In this document: in pieces, positions 1 to 11,444 of the stretch
How the letters are laid out: each line of letters opens with the position of its first letter
How positions within the stretch are numbered: position 1 is the stretch's first letter
Source: Rhizophagus irregularis
Taxonomy: Eukaryota; Glomeromycota; Glomeromycetes; Glomerales; Glomeraceae
Direction: 5' to 3'
DNA: 64,000 nucleotides
Assembly: GCF_026210795.1 (NCBI RefSeq)
Contig: NC_089451.1
Span: forward strand, 1,162,001-1,226,000
Program-made: the position numbers and the translations under genes
Notes under the pieces: generated by a model
The model's input: only the letters and a program-made list of their open reading frames with translations
The model's database searches: none
Told to the model about the DNA's origin: nothing

Positions 1-615
1 AATCTGTTGAAAGGATACGGGAAAATACAGAATTCGCATGATTAGGACACTGAATTTATAATGTAATTATTGTTTTGTAATTGATAAATATAATTTCAAT
101 AATTTTTATTATATAAAATGGCAACCATTTTATATAATAATCTGAAATGGCAAAATACTTCATGAAATCAATCGAGCTATACCATAGACAGTAAATCCCT
201 GCGGATAATTTTTGTCTTCGATCGTGATATGAAAAACATCGCCCTCATTTTCTTAACATGCGATTCATTCAAAATTTCTAATTGTATAGAGCAACACCGT
301 TCTGACGCTTAACATACTTGCTGAACTTGTTATTGAAAAAAACTTAAACTCCGAAAATATTTCACCTTGGTTGTATATTTCTCTTATCTCTAATAAAAAA
401 AAAACTTCCAAAAAACCAATACGCTATAAAATAAAGGAAAGATGACAGTTTGGATAACAATAAAGAGTGTAAAATTTCTAAATTAACAACCTTTCATATA
501 ACCTTTCTGTCTTTTTCTATCCTGAAAATTTTGGTCATATGATCGACACATTACATTATCCCTAGATCCCGAAAATATTTTTCTTTTCCAGTAAAATAAA
601 CTTCTAAAAAAATAA
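1..615. other. AT-rich intergenic, no gene seen
   Basis: No reading frame with a recognisable protein is visible on either strand. The minus-strand frame at 483-806 has no domain signal and is antisense to the kinase-like scrap that follows. Confidence 0.5.
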
Positions 616-771
616 ATGGCAACTGAATTTAATAAATTAAACATCTCTGATAAAGATACTAATGCAATAAACTCCAAAAATTGCTCGTTTTGCAACAAAC
701 CTTTTGCTAAAAAATTATGGTTTAAAGAATGTATTGATTCTTTAGAAAAATTAGCAGAAATGGTGTTATAA
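616..771 (+). pseudogene. Kinase N-terminal Cys-motif fragment (51 codons)
   Basis: A short ATG-to-stop frame carries CSFCNKPFAKKLWFKEC. This resembles the Cys-rich motif that precedes the catalytic domain in the tyrosine-kinase-like kinases of this fungus; compare CQDCKQPNTGETWCKSC in the split kinase whose gene ends at 26806. One of the four cysteines is replaced by Phe (WFKEC against WCKSC). No kinase domain follows, so it is best read as an isolated 5' scrap of such a gene. It could instead be the first exon of a short expressed peptide, but no supporting second exon is visible. Confidence 0.4.
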
Positions 772-1934
772 AAAATGGTAGAATTTGGATGATTGGTAGA
801 AAACACAAATAGAATTGTATGGAGATTTGTAAAGAAAAAGCCTGGCTGATGTTCACTTCAATGTAATGTCCTATTTAATACGAGTTATTAAAATTCCGAA
901 TGATTATTATAATACAATTTTATAGATCCGACATTATGAATTTTATGCAAGTACAACATTGATTTATTTTTATTGCGTCTCTATTATTATATTCAATTTA
1001 TGTAGTAAATTTATCCAAAGTAAAGTAAAAATAGAATATTTTACATACAATACGTACAGGTGCGTATTATGATAATCGAAAAATCGATTAATCATAAAAA
1101 TTTACATCGCATCAATAAAGTATCTACACTAAATACATGACTAAAAACTTAGTTATCCTAAACTAATCTAAAATTTTTGATTAGTACATAATAAAAACCT
1201 ATAACTCTTATCAGTGTAAATACTATAACCTAATATAAAAATATTATATATAAAATTTTTAATATTCATTTTTCTGCAACCGAATATCTAACAATCTAAA
1301 TTAATTTAATTAATTTTTATAAATGACTAATTATGAGAAAAAAATTATTTTTTTTTGTAGTTCTATGCTGATTCAACCTAAATTATTTACGATAGGTTGT
1401 AATTCTTTCTTATAGACCAAAATTTTTTCTGAAATTTTTATGATGATTTTTTTTTTTTTCAAACTAAAATTCTTTGTTGGGTGACGTCATTCAAAATTTC
1501 GTTGAATTTTTTTTTATTACTTATGAATTATTAATTATTAATACTAATAAAAAAAAGACTTAGTTACTATTCACATTATTATTGTTTTTATTTATTTGGT
1601 TGTTCCCAACCTCTATATTTTGAGATAATTAACTTTCTTACATTAAATTTTTTGCTATTGATTATATTGATGCGATCATCATGCATATTTGTATTTCTAA
1701 GCAGTCCAGGTTTGACTCTCCGCTTTATTTAAAATTATTTAAGGCAAAAATGATGATTGTAGACTATTGTTTAAACTATTTTTTTTTTACTTTTTTTTAA
1801 AAAAAAAACTTACTACGTGACGCAATAGTTTTTCTAAATCAGAGTAAAGATGACTCATATATTAAACTCTCACAATATAAATATTTTGTCATTGTAGACA
1901 TATCGCGTGATAAGAAAAATAATATAAAAGGGGA
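772..1934. other. AT-rich intergenic, nothing recognised
   Basis: Long A and T runs. No convincing coding region or repeat unit is visible. Confidence 0.45.
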
Positions 1935-2225
1935 CACCTTCCTAACAAAAAAGACACTACCTAATAAAAAAACTTTTACAAAAAAAGCTCTAACAGACAG
2001 GAAAAGGTCCCAAGCCGAAACTACAAAAAAAAGAGAAACGTTAGATAACGTTTCTTTATTAAAATAAAAAAACATAAATTGTTTCGCAACGAAATGTTGC
2101 GAAATTTACCGTTTCGTAGTTGTTTCCGAGTTTAAACTCTCCTAACAAAAAAAACAGATAGGAAATATTGTTTCCAAATTCTAAACCCTCCTAACAAAAA
2201 AAAGATAACGCTAACTCCTAACCCG
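1935..2225. repeat. Degenerate CCTAACAAAAAA repeats with a short hairpin
   Basis: The motif (T)CCTAACAAAAAA recurs at irregular spacing. A hairpin at about 2079-2105 pairs TTTCGCAAC with GTTGCGAAA. The overlapping minus-strand frame at 1839-2075 is low complexity and is not called as a gene. Confidence 0.4.
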
Positions 2226-2389
2226 AAAGTTTATGATGATAACTTCAGCGCTCTTGAAGAAATTAAACAAATAATTTTCGTAATTATCAAGAACCATTTT
2301 ATAAATTTTGTATTATACTCCTCAAAATAAATAAATAATTAATTAATTAAATTTTATCTCTTCTTTCCTGACTTTAAAATAGAAAGAAT

Positions 2390-3330
2390 TATCTCGGGTT
2401 TAACGGCTTTAAAGGGTTGCAAATAGATGACTGGGGCCCATCATACGAGAACCCACCTCAAGGTTATATCTTTAACTTTAAAAGTGGAGCCTTGGTTAAG
2501 GTACCTGAATATAAAGTCATCAGGTTCAAATTCACCGTCTTGAAGACATAGTAGTTGGTCTCAAGAACCCATTCAACAAACCCTTAGCACTCGTTGCACC
2601 CGAAAAACAATCTGTTATCGGAAAAAACTTTACGCGGAATCACGTGACTTCTAATGACTGGGTGCAACGACTGCAACGTCGTCATCCCTCTTCCGGACCT
2701 CCATTTTTGTCTAATATAAAGGTATGTCGAACTGTTTTCATAAAGCTAAAGAGAGTGGACTTTGCCTGCCCTCTTTCTGGTGAAGGTGAACAAGTGGATG
2801 CAATGATCAAGGAAGTTATGGCAACCTTGTGAGCTGGCAGGTCTATCTATGATAACTCTGTTAACTGACGGACCTGGCTGAGATACGAATAAGATCTTCT
2901 CCGTGTTGAGGTCTACTGTTCCACAATCAGGAATAGTTATGTTCCTTCCTCAACTTCTTTCATGCAATGATTTGTTCTCATTGAGGACTTTTGGATTCAG
3001 AGAACTGGAAGCGCTTCGTGGCCACAGTTTTACTGTGAACGTCCTTCTCTGTTTTCAGAATTTCTGGATGATAACAAATCTTTGTGTGTCCAGGAGAGAT
3101 GTCAGCGAAAGGACACAATAACCTAAAGCTGTGTTTTTGTAAGTTCTTTCAAACAGATACTTGTAGCTATACCTTTTATTGTGCAGTTTTCAGGAACGGA
3201 CGGTGAAAACATCGACACTAATATATAGGAAGAAGATCCGGACTGCTTCGTTATGTTACTTGATACTTTAGAAGGATACTGCCTCACGTCACCTACCAGA
3301 TGGCGGGATGAAATTTTTAAGTAGAGTACT
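2390..3330 (+). pseudogene. Unidentified decayed coding region
   Basis: This stretch is clearly richer in G and C than its surroundings and holds coding-like pieces in shifting plus-strand frames: one ending at the stop near 2551, one at about 2555-2832 (62 residues after its last ATG) and one at 2903-3121. An intron-like GT..AG segment lies at about 3139-3188 and is followed by a further open stretch. I do not recognise a domain. The pattern fits a broken multi-exon gene or an old transposon gene; which of the two cannot be decided by eye. Confidence 0.35.
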
Positions 3331-3339
3331 TAGCAAAAG

Positions 3340-4170
3340 CTAACCATCCCTTTTAATTTATAGATATCCCACAAGAAATGTTAATTTATAGGGACCTGTG
3401 GAATGGCATGAGCAAAAAGAAATGCAACAAAGAGAATTCCACTTCAAGAAATTAAATTGGTTCTTATTGTTTCAATAGAGAATGTTCACATACTTTTTTT
3501 GTAAATTATGCATCAAATTTTTTAGGAAATTTTGAAATTGAGGCACGTGAACAATATTAAAAAAAGATCTTGTTAAGAAAAACAACAATTTTATTACTTA
3601 CGCCTATAGTATAAGTATATCGTAACCTGACTAATCCGTAATCACCGTAATCACATGATAATAATAAATTATTCACATAATTGTTCTCGTAATAACTGGA
3701 CAATGCCAAACAATAAAAGAATTTTGATCTTTGGAAAATTTCAGAAATAGGCCAAACTAAAAAAAAAGTTAAGCCGATTTTTTTTTCTAGTTCAGCACCA
3801 AGCTTCTGAAAAAAATACATATATATACACAAATGCATATATTTTTAAAAAAATTCTATATACGTATAAAAAAAAAAAATTCTTTTTTTTTTTGTTGTTA
3901 ACTGAACACCATTTTTGGTGGCTGTCAAATGTAAAGGCATAAAAATCATTTGTAAATAATAATTCGGAAAAAAAAATGCACGCATGTTCGTGTTACTAAA
4001 TTGGATTCTAAAATCCTATTTTAGTTAATTTTGGGGATGTACTGTATATCATACGCTCAGGATTAGTTTATCCCTTATTGTATATTTTAGGAATGTGAAG
4101 GGAAAATTTTACAAATTATAGATAAAAATACAGTAAATCTAGAATAATAATATATTATTATTAAGAATTT
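3340..4170. other. AT-rich intergenic
   Basis: Homopolymer A and T runs. The minus-strand frame at 3557-3838 has no domain signal and is not called. Confidence 0.4.
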
Positions 4171-4185
4171 GACCGGTCAAAAGCT

Positions 4186-5441
4186 TTGCAAAAAAAAAAT
4201 ATTGTTTTCTTATTCGGTGATGACGAACAAACTGATGATAAAGGCTTTCAAGATAGTAATAAAGAAAAAACTGAAGAATCTCAGAATAAATTTATTAAGG
4301 TTCAAGGAAGGAAGATGCACGAATTTAAAAAATGGTTGATTGGGAAAGATATTAGAAAGATCGAAGAGAGAAAAGATCATTGGTTAAATAATGAAGAAAC
4401 GGATTCAGATGATGATGAAATTATCAATGAAGAATTACAATTTGTAAAAAATTATGAAAAACCACACTCTGATCGTTCTTTGAATGAATTATTAGAGGAT
4501 TGTTCAATTTGGAAAATGTCAAAAAAAGAAAAACAAAAACTTCATGATTATTGGCATGCAGAACTTGATGAAGAAATATTATTGAATTTACAAACTGTGC
4601 ATGAAGGACGTCGTCAAGAGTTGAATGATATTTATGATGAAGCGCGTTGGTGCTGCTAAATTACAAAATTTAATTAGATATATTGATCCTAAAATCATTA
4701 TTTGTGAAGAAGCTGATGAAGTTTTAGAAGCTCATATTCTTAGTGCGTTAACTCCTTCTACTCAACATTTAATATTAATAGGGGATCACAATCAACTTCG
4801 ACCTAGTGTTTCAACATATTCTCTTAGTATGGAATCACAAATAGGAGAATATTATCAATTAGATAAATCATTATTTGAAAGATTTATTGATGGTAATAAT
4901 GCAATTACAATTGAAAGAACTCGACTGTTAATTCAGAGACGTATGAGAAATGAAATTTCTGATTTAATCAGACATACAATTTATGAAGCTTTAATAGATG
5001 GAGAAAACACTGCTAAATATCCAAATATATGTGGAGCTCAGCATATAAATGTATATTTTATCGATCATAATCACCCAGAAGATAGTTTTGATATGCATGA
5101 AGTTAAAATGGTTGTAGAAATGGTTTTAAAATATTTTTTGTTAAAAATGGATATACTAAACATGAAGATATAGCAGCAGTGCTTACTCCTTATTCAGGAC
5201 AATTGATCAAAATCAAGGATGCTTTATCTAAATCATTTTCCGTTAAAATTGATGAGAGAGATGCAGAAAATATTGCTGATATGGAGGGAGAAGAAAATAA
5301 TACTTCAAAACCATTAAATCAACGAGTTACTTTAAGGACTGTTGATAACTTTCAGGGTGAAGAAGCAAAAATAGTTATCATTTCATTAGTTCGTAATTGT
5401 TCTGGTAATAAATTTAGTTCTATCAGATTTCTTAAAAGCAA
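4186..5441 (+). pseudogene. ZNFX1-like superfamily 1 RNA helicase, broken fragment
   Basis: Three consecutive plus-strand blocks match NFX1-type zinc-finger (ZNFX1/NFX1-like) helicases. The first (4186-4655) is the acidic linker before the helicase core and has no ATG start. The second (from about 4655) carries the Walker B-type motif IIICEEADEV and motif III LILIGDHNQLRP. The third (5179 on) carries the motif V/VI approach TVDNFQGEEAKIVIISLVRN. Between block 1 and block 2 the segment normally leading into GAAKLQNLI is missing and the frame changes. A second frame change lies in the T-run near 5130-5145. The gene stops after FLKSK, where a repeat begins, so the C-terminal Arg-finger region and the zinc-finger tail are absent, as are the N-terminus and Walker A. 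Intact relatives are thought to bind RNA in silencing or RNA surveillance; this copy is surely dead. Confidence 0.8.
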
Positions 5442-5617
5442 AAAAATGGGGAGACCATCACGACTGTCATCTGACGGTGACCTCCTCAACGTATGTAATC
5501 CTGCCTTCTGGCAGGTATCCCACACGTTCGTGCCTGTTATCAGACGACGGATGATGCTGGAAGTGCGATAAAAATGGGAGACTATCACGACTGTCATCTG
5601 ATGGTGACCTCCTCAAT
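5442..5617. repeat. Short interspersed repeat with 46-bp direct terminal copies
   Basis: Two near-identical copies (about 5443-5489 and 5571-5617) share the core ATCACGACTGTCATCTGA and end in GGTGACCTCCTCAA. An internal stretch near 5540-5560 resembles the core in inverted orientation. The unit abuts the helicase fragment exactly where its homology stops, so it probably marks an insertion or rearrangement breakpoint. Confidence 0.6.
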
Positions 5618-5689
5618 GCAAAGAATAATTGAATAATTTTTCTAATGCTTTTTTTCACTTTTTTTTAAGTATCAGCTTTGACCCTTCAC

Positions 5690-5960
5690 TTTGGATCAGT
5701 AAGTTTCGAAAATTTCGTTCTTTCGAAACTTTGTTTTTTAAAAAAACCAAATTTTTCTAATATTTTTTTTTTCTCTTTTTTAGGTATTGGTAAGTTTCGA
5801 AAGTTTTGACCTTTCGAAACTTTTTTTTTAAAAAAAAAGAAATATTATTATTAATATTTTTTTATATTTCTTTTTTTAGGTATCGGCTTCAACTTTTCAA
5901 TTTGAATCACCAACTAGAGCATTTTGTTACGCCGCCACCGGACGGTAAGTTTCAAAGTCT
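5690..5960. repeat. Three diverged units with GTTTCGAAA hairpins
   Basis: The pattern AGGTAT-GG followed by GTAAGTTTC is repeated. Two units are perfect hairpins: AAGTTTCGAAA with TTTCGAAACTT (5701-5731) and AAGTTTCGAAAG with CTTTCGAAACTT (5792-5822). A third, weaker unit ends near 5960. Confidence 0.5.
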
Positions 5961-6169
5961 TCGGTTTCAAAAATAGATTACAATTTTGAATAATATGGTC
6001 TTCTCATTCTTTTTCATGTGAAATTGGCAATAAGCAAAGTTACGTGGATGTGGAAAGATTGATGTGGAAAAGGTAGAAAGCAAGATTCCACAGATTCTCC
6101 TTCAAATATGTTTGTCATATTGTTATGATACATACTCTATAATACTGAAATATAAATCATTTTGTAAAT

Positions 6170-6460
6170 AATAGATAAACCTCATGCATGGAGAGCTAAT
6201 ATTGATGATGGTTATGTTGATAATTGTGAACAAAAGAAAGCGATGATTTGGTAAAAAATTTAAATTTTAAATTTTTTAACGTGTGATCATTGCCATAAAT
6301 TTATTTATTCTTAGATATGATGATGAAACTGCTAGTGATGATGATTCGGAAGATAACTCAATGGTAAAATCCTATCAGAAAAACCTAGATTGTATTTTTC
6401 AAGGAAAATTTTATGGTATGAATGTGCCGTATAGTGATCATCTCACGTTAAAATAATTAC
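6170..6460 (+). pseudogene. Two-exon gene fragment with acidic tail, unidentified
   Basis: A coding-like stretch reading DKPHAWRANIDDGYVDN... (about 6175-6250) is followed by an intron-like GTAAAA..TTAG segment and a second stretch reading YDDETASDDDSEDNSM (about 6315-6363). The composition and splice-like borders support former coding sequence. The family is not recognised and neither end of a gene is visible. Confidence 0.35.
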
Positions 6461-8642
6461 CAATTCGTTACGATTTACTGACAGGTACGATCTATCGACA
6501 GCATTTTTACCGACGTGAAATTACTTTAATAGTTCCTTACTGTATTTTAATTTCAAATATTTGATTACAATTAAGAAACATTCCCACAAATATGCATATT
6601 TCACTTCGTGATGTTAGTTTTTTTTTATGAATAGTTAGTTTCCCAAGACTTCTCCATTTGGATCCGAGAAATGTTTTTGTAAAAAACATGTATTAGCTCG
6701 CTCTATTTTTCGTCTCCTTTTATGCTTTGATTACAAACTATGAAATAAAATGACCGTGACCTTGTCGTTGTTGAACATTTATTGAGCTGAGGTGTATATT
6801 ACATCAGGGTATCGATACTCAAATAAATACCAAACGAAAATAGAAAAATTAATCCTTTATATAAAATATATAAAATGGAGAATATAATTACCATGTTACA
6901 ACACGATTTAAACAAAATACGGTTTACACCTAACTGTCATATAATTCATACCATTTCAAAATATAATCTCAAAATATGACATAACCGATACATTTCTACA
7001 TTACGGAAATCACTTTTTTATCGATAACCGGATTTTCATCTTATTTTTATTAAGGAATATGGTGTATATTTCGTTAGCTGTTGTTAACCCAAAAAAAAAA
7101 AATAATCCCGAATCCCGACGAGTTGTACATGATTGTGTACCACTTGTTACAATTGAAGATATTTTAGCCCCATAAAGTAAATATTCGTCGGGTAATGGTT
7201 TACTTAAATAGAAAAAAGAACAGAAAACAAATATTGTGCTTAGTGTATTTTTTTCTTTATCTAAAATATAATCATATTTTATTATGGTAAAAATGTTTTC
7301 AGGATTCGGAAACACTTTTAAGGGTCAAGATAATAAACATGTTTCGGCTAACGACTAGAAGTCTTACCAAAAAAGACCATTAAAAAATTTGTATGGGAAA
7401 ACTAAACTGCATCGTTAAAGGGCGTATGTTTTCAATTGAAATGGTTACGGAACGATCTCCCGACATTCATTTTCTCCCTGACAACGATTTCCCGACAAGA
7501 CAAATTCTCGAATGGAAAAGGACATTTTCCCGAAATCAAATTATGAAGAATTCTTAACTACAAAAGTCTTCAATTAAAAACGTACACATGACCAGACAGC
7601 AGATACTGTATATCATGTGTTTTCATATTACACAATTCAAGTTATTTTATACGGAGGGTTATCTAAATATCATCGGAATTTTTTTAGTTATATAAATTAT
7701 CAAAATTGAACTTATAAATATAAATAAAAATAAATTACGTAATTTTAGTTTAATATGTGAAATTGTAATTATGTTCAAAAAAAAAAAAACAAATTATCTC
7801 AATTAAAAAAAAATACAATATACTGTAAATTAGATAAATTATGCGGTAAAATGTAATAATTGTAAAAGAATAAATTCATTTATCATTTATTAAAACATAA
7901 ATAAACATAAAATAATTTTTTATTTATTTATTATATTAAAAAAAATTATTTTTTTATTTTTCGTAGTAAAATCACAATAATTAAAATTGGTACTAGAGAA
8001 ACAGTGAGCAGGCTTAAGCAATTAATTAGAAACGAAAAAAAATGCACGCTTTATACCGGAAATTTAAATAGTGGAAAACTCTATCCCATATGACAGAGAT
8101 GACGAGAAATGAACTACTTGCGATTAATGAACATAGGTGATTGTTAGAAAGTGGAAGAAATCGTTAAGAAACATATTTATGTACTGTATTTGTTTCAGAT
8201 AGGTGGTGGTGATTACGATATTTCTGCCTTTTGGCGAATGTTACATACACTCGTTTTAACCATTCCAGATAAATTTTTTAGACATCCTCGCCATCTTAAT
8301 CTCACAATGTTGAATACCAAAATTTATTTCATATATACTTTGCTGAAACCTCCAATTTTATTAAATATTTTTACAATATGATTATATAATAGTAATGATA
8401 TAATAACAATAAGAAAATAATAAAAATAAAGATAATTTAAAAAATGGTGTCAAAATAGGATGCATAAACAATATAAAAATTATAAAAAGAATAATGAAAA
8501 AAAAAACTATTATTTTATGTGAATTGCAATACTAATACAATACTATTACAATACTTTTGTAAAATACGTTATTTATAAAATATTGTAAAGACATACAAAA
8601 TATATTATAATTTTAAAATTTACTTTATTATTATAATACTAT
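6461..8642. other. AT-rich intergenic, nothing supported
   Basis: The frames at 7010-7315 (minus) and 8151-8381 (plus) show no recognisable domain and no splice context. Low-complexity A/T tracts dominate. Confidence 0.45.
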
Positions 8643-9105
8643 CTTATGATAAAAAACAAGAAATAGATTTTATCGGGGAGCTATATTAAAAGGCTTTATT
8701 GTTATAGATGATTTTTTTTTTTTTGGAAATATATTTAAAAAAAAAGTGCAATTTAAACAAATTTAAATATCAATGGGTATTTTGCAGCTTAGTTTTCATC
8801 TGCTTTAACAGAAATTGGGATATGATTGACCATACACAGAAATATCCAAAACATGGGCAGAGAAACATCATGGCAAAATCTGGATATGATCACATACTTT
8901 GATCCATTTTCAGTTAAAGCAGATGAAAAGATCTCATTGATATTTACTTAATTTATGCCTATTTTTAAAGATCAATTGCTGCAACAACTGATATTTATTA
9001 CCAGAAAAAAAATAAAATCATATGATATTTAAATTTACTTGATTTATCTTTATATGGTTCTATAATGATAATATAGCTCCCTCTGATAAATCCATTTCTA
9101 TCATA
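8643..9105. mobile_element. Foldback (MITE-like) element, about 460 bp
   Basis: The segment pairs with itself over most of its length. The outer arms share GGGAGCTATATTA on one side against TAATATAGCTCCC on the other (about 8676-8688 and 9069-9081). The inner arms are perfect over 17 bp: TTTTCATCTGCTTTAAC at 8793-8809 against its reverse complement at 8913-8929. AAATATCAATG and CATTGATATTT pair between them. There is no coding capacity. The exact ends and target duplication are unclear. Confidence 0.6.
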
Positions 9106-9301
9106 AAATTGACTTGAATTAATTCAAAATTTGATTAAAATAGTGAAAAAGTCAAACTAATTTACTAGTACATAAAATGCAAGGGTTAACATTGACAAAT
9201 ACAATAGTTTTTTGGATTCAAATAGATGATTACAAAACGTTCGAAATAAAATTTAACGAATAAATGTTAGAATTGTTTAAGCAAAATTAACATGTTTTAC
9301 C

Positions 9302-9377
9302 TTATGTTAACTTTTTAACTTTATGCTGACTTTTTAACTTTATGTTGACTTTTTAACTTTATGTTAACTTTTTAACT
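9302..9377. repeat. 19-bp tandem repeat, 4 copies
   Basis: Four consecutive 19 bp units of the form TTATGTTAACTTTTTAACT; the two middle units differ at one or two positions. It lies just past the 3' end of the minus-strand BTB-TLDc gene. Confidence 0.85.
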
Positions 9378-9456
9378 ATTAATATCAAATAATTTATTTA
9401 TATATAATAATATCATTTACAACCTTTTATAACCCTTTTACATATATATGTGTGTA

Positions 9457-10882
9457 TTATTTTGTTTTAACTAGAAAAACTTCATAATCATCAATTTTAA
9501 ATTTTCCCGCGCGTTTCCTAATTAATTTTTCATAACTATTTTTATAACATTGTCCTACATTGGTATTATTTTCTAATAAACGTAAATCTGAACGATACTC
9601 TCCAAAACCTATACCATAATCATAAACTGCGTGACATTTATCAACAACTTTACTGAAAATGAAATTTGTTAATTTATTTTTATCTAGAGAAAAAAGAAAA
9701 CTATTCTCACACAAACAATAAGATCCCGTAGATTCAAAATTTAAAGGATTGTAACCTCCAAGTATTTCATCGGTATTTTTAACACTAACAACAGTAATAG
9801 TAGGACCTTTTTCATTACAATGATCATGAAAGGTTTGAAGATCAAATTCCACGTATAAGTAATTCAAAATCAAAAGTAACATCACGATCATGTTGTACTG
9901 CTATCTTAATAAAATTTCCAAGTAAAAAAGCATGATCAGAATTAATAATATTAGAATTTATATTCATTAAATTATTTCCAAATTTTGAATGAGATTCTTC
10001 ATTTGAAGAATAATATTCAAGAATTTGTACGTAAAAATCGATATCAAAAATACTTTTAAATGGTTTAATCTTTTGAGAGAAATCCTTGGGATTAATTTCT
10101 TTAAAATTAATATATGGAATAAATGGTTGAATCAAGTTCCCAAATGTTGTTATATTTTCTTTAGTCCATTTTGTCGTATCCGATGATAATTCTTGAGATT
10201 GTGCGATCGTCCATTCCATAAGTTTATCCCAAACATCAATTTGTTTAAAAGAATTATTACTTTTCACTAGATTTAGTAGGACATTTTTTTCAATAGTAAC
10301 AAAATCATCAGTTTTGAAGATAATAGAAGGATCTTGTTTGATAGTATTTTTATAAAATTGTGTTAATCTAAAAAATTGAGTGTATTTAGTTGTAACATGT
10401 TGAATAAGAACGAAATTTTGTTTTAATGATCCTTGATCTTTATAAAGATGTATTGAGATAACATCGCTTATATGATGAAGTTGCAATTCATCGGCCGCGA
10501 TTAAAAGTGCGATATTTATTTTAACGTCATTCTTAACATTAAAAATACCATCATATATATACCTATAAATAATATAATATAATTTTTAAATGATTAATAG
10601 GATATAAATATAAAATTTATTTTTTTCATACCTTACAAGAATATCAAATATTTTTACGGAAATATTTGGTTTATTATATTCAATAATATTATTTTTATAT
10701 TTTAATTTTTTATTATTTTTTAATTCATTACGAAAAAAAGGAGATCGTATTTTTAATATTAAAGAATGTAATTTAAATATTTTAGTATCTGGTTTCTTTC
10801 CAACTAATATTTCAATATCATGAAATTCACCAGATTTAAACGTTTCATTATAATCTTTAGATAATATTCCGAAATATTTCAT
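9457..10882 (-). pseudogene. BTB-BACK-TLDc protein gene, frameshifted
   Basis: Exon 1 (10882-10632) starts at MKYFGILSKDYNETF and holds the BTB/POZ fold (FHDIEILVG...HSLILKIRSPFFRNEL). A 69 bp GT..AG intron (10563-10631, phase 2) leads to exon 2, with a BACK-like helical region and then TLDc. The upstream in-frame ATG at 11005 only adds a Lys/Phe-rich stretch and is rejected as the start. The neighbouring plus-strand paralog has RGSRDGFNVKNFH where this copy has RG followed by a frame change and FDLQTFH. About 11 bases appear to be lost, removing the SRDG core that typifies TLDc. Reading ends at 9842; the remaining TLDc runs in another frame to 9457. Family members are thought to act as CUL3 adaptors; a shortened BTB-BACK product is possible but unproven. 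Confidence 0.85.
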
Positions 10883-11444
10883 TTTTAGAAAAAAAAAATT
10901 TAAAAAAAATTTGGGGGAAAAGAAAGAAATGATCATCTTTTTATGTGGAAAAAAAATGTTATTGTTGACTTTTTCTGTATTTTTGTGAGAACTTTTTTTT
11001 TTCAAAAATTATTTCTTATTCATTACCGTCATTACCGTAGTTTAGTTGCTCGAGTTGATCATCCGATGTTCCTGCTGTAAACAATATGTTGTACAAGGGG
11101 TGGGCACATTTAGTCACATTATCAAGTTGAAATACTTGCTTTATAGGCTTAAATAATTCCTATATGAGTTAACAAAAACGTGTTAAACAAAAGCAATATT
11201 GTAAGACAAAAACAACGACTTAAAAGAGAAAGTGTGTCAAACATTATCTAACATATCTTCAATTTGATAAATAATGTAAAATGAAAATCATGTTATTCAA
11301 TATATATATATATATATATATATGCAGTATAAATTTTGAATTTCCGTAGCTACGATCTTTTTTTTTTTTTTTAAAAAAAAAATATCCTTAAAAAATTTTT
11401 TTTTATTTTTTTCCTTTAACCTAAAGAAAATAAATATAATTAAT
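10883..11444. promoter_or_regulatory. Shared divergent upstream region of two BTB-TLDc genes
   Basis: These 562 bp separate two head-to-head paralogs and must hold both promoters. There is a TA-dinucleotide run at 11301-11323 and long A/T tracts before each ATG. I see no unambiguous core promoter motif. Confidence 0.5.

Noticed and set aside
483-806. 107-codon minus-strand frame
   Set aside because: No domain, and it is antisense to a better supported kinase-motif fragment.
7010-7315. 101-codon minus-strand frame
   Set aside because: Contains a Phe run from a homopolymer, with no family signal and no splice context.
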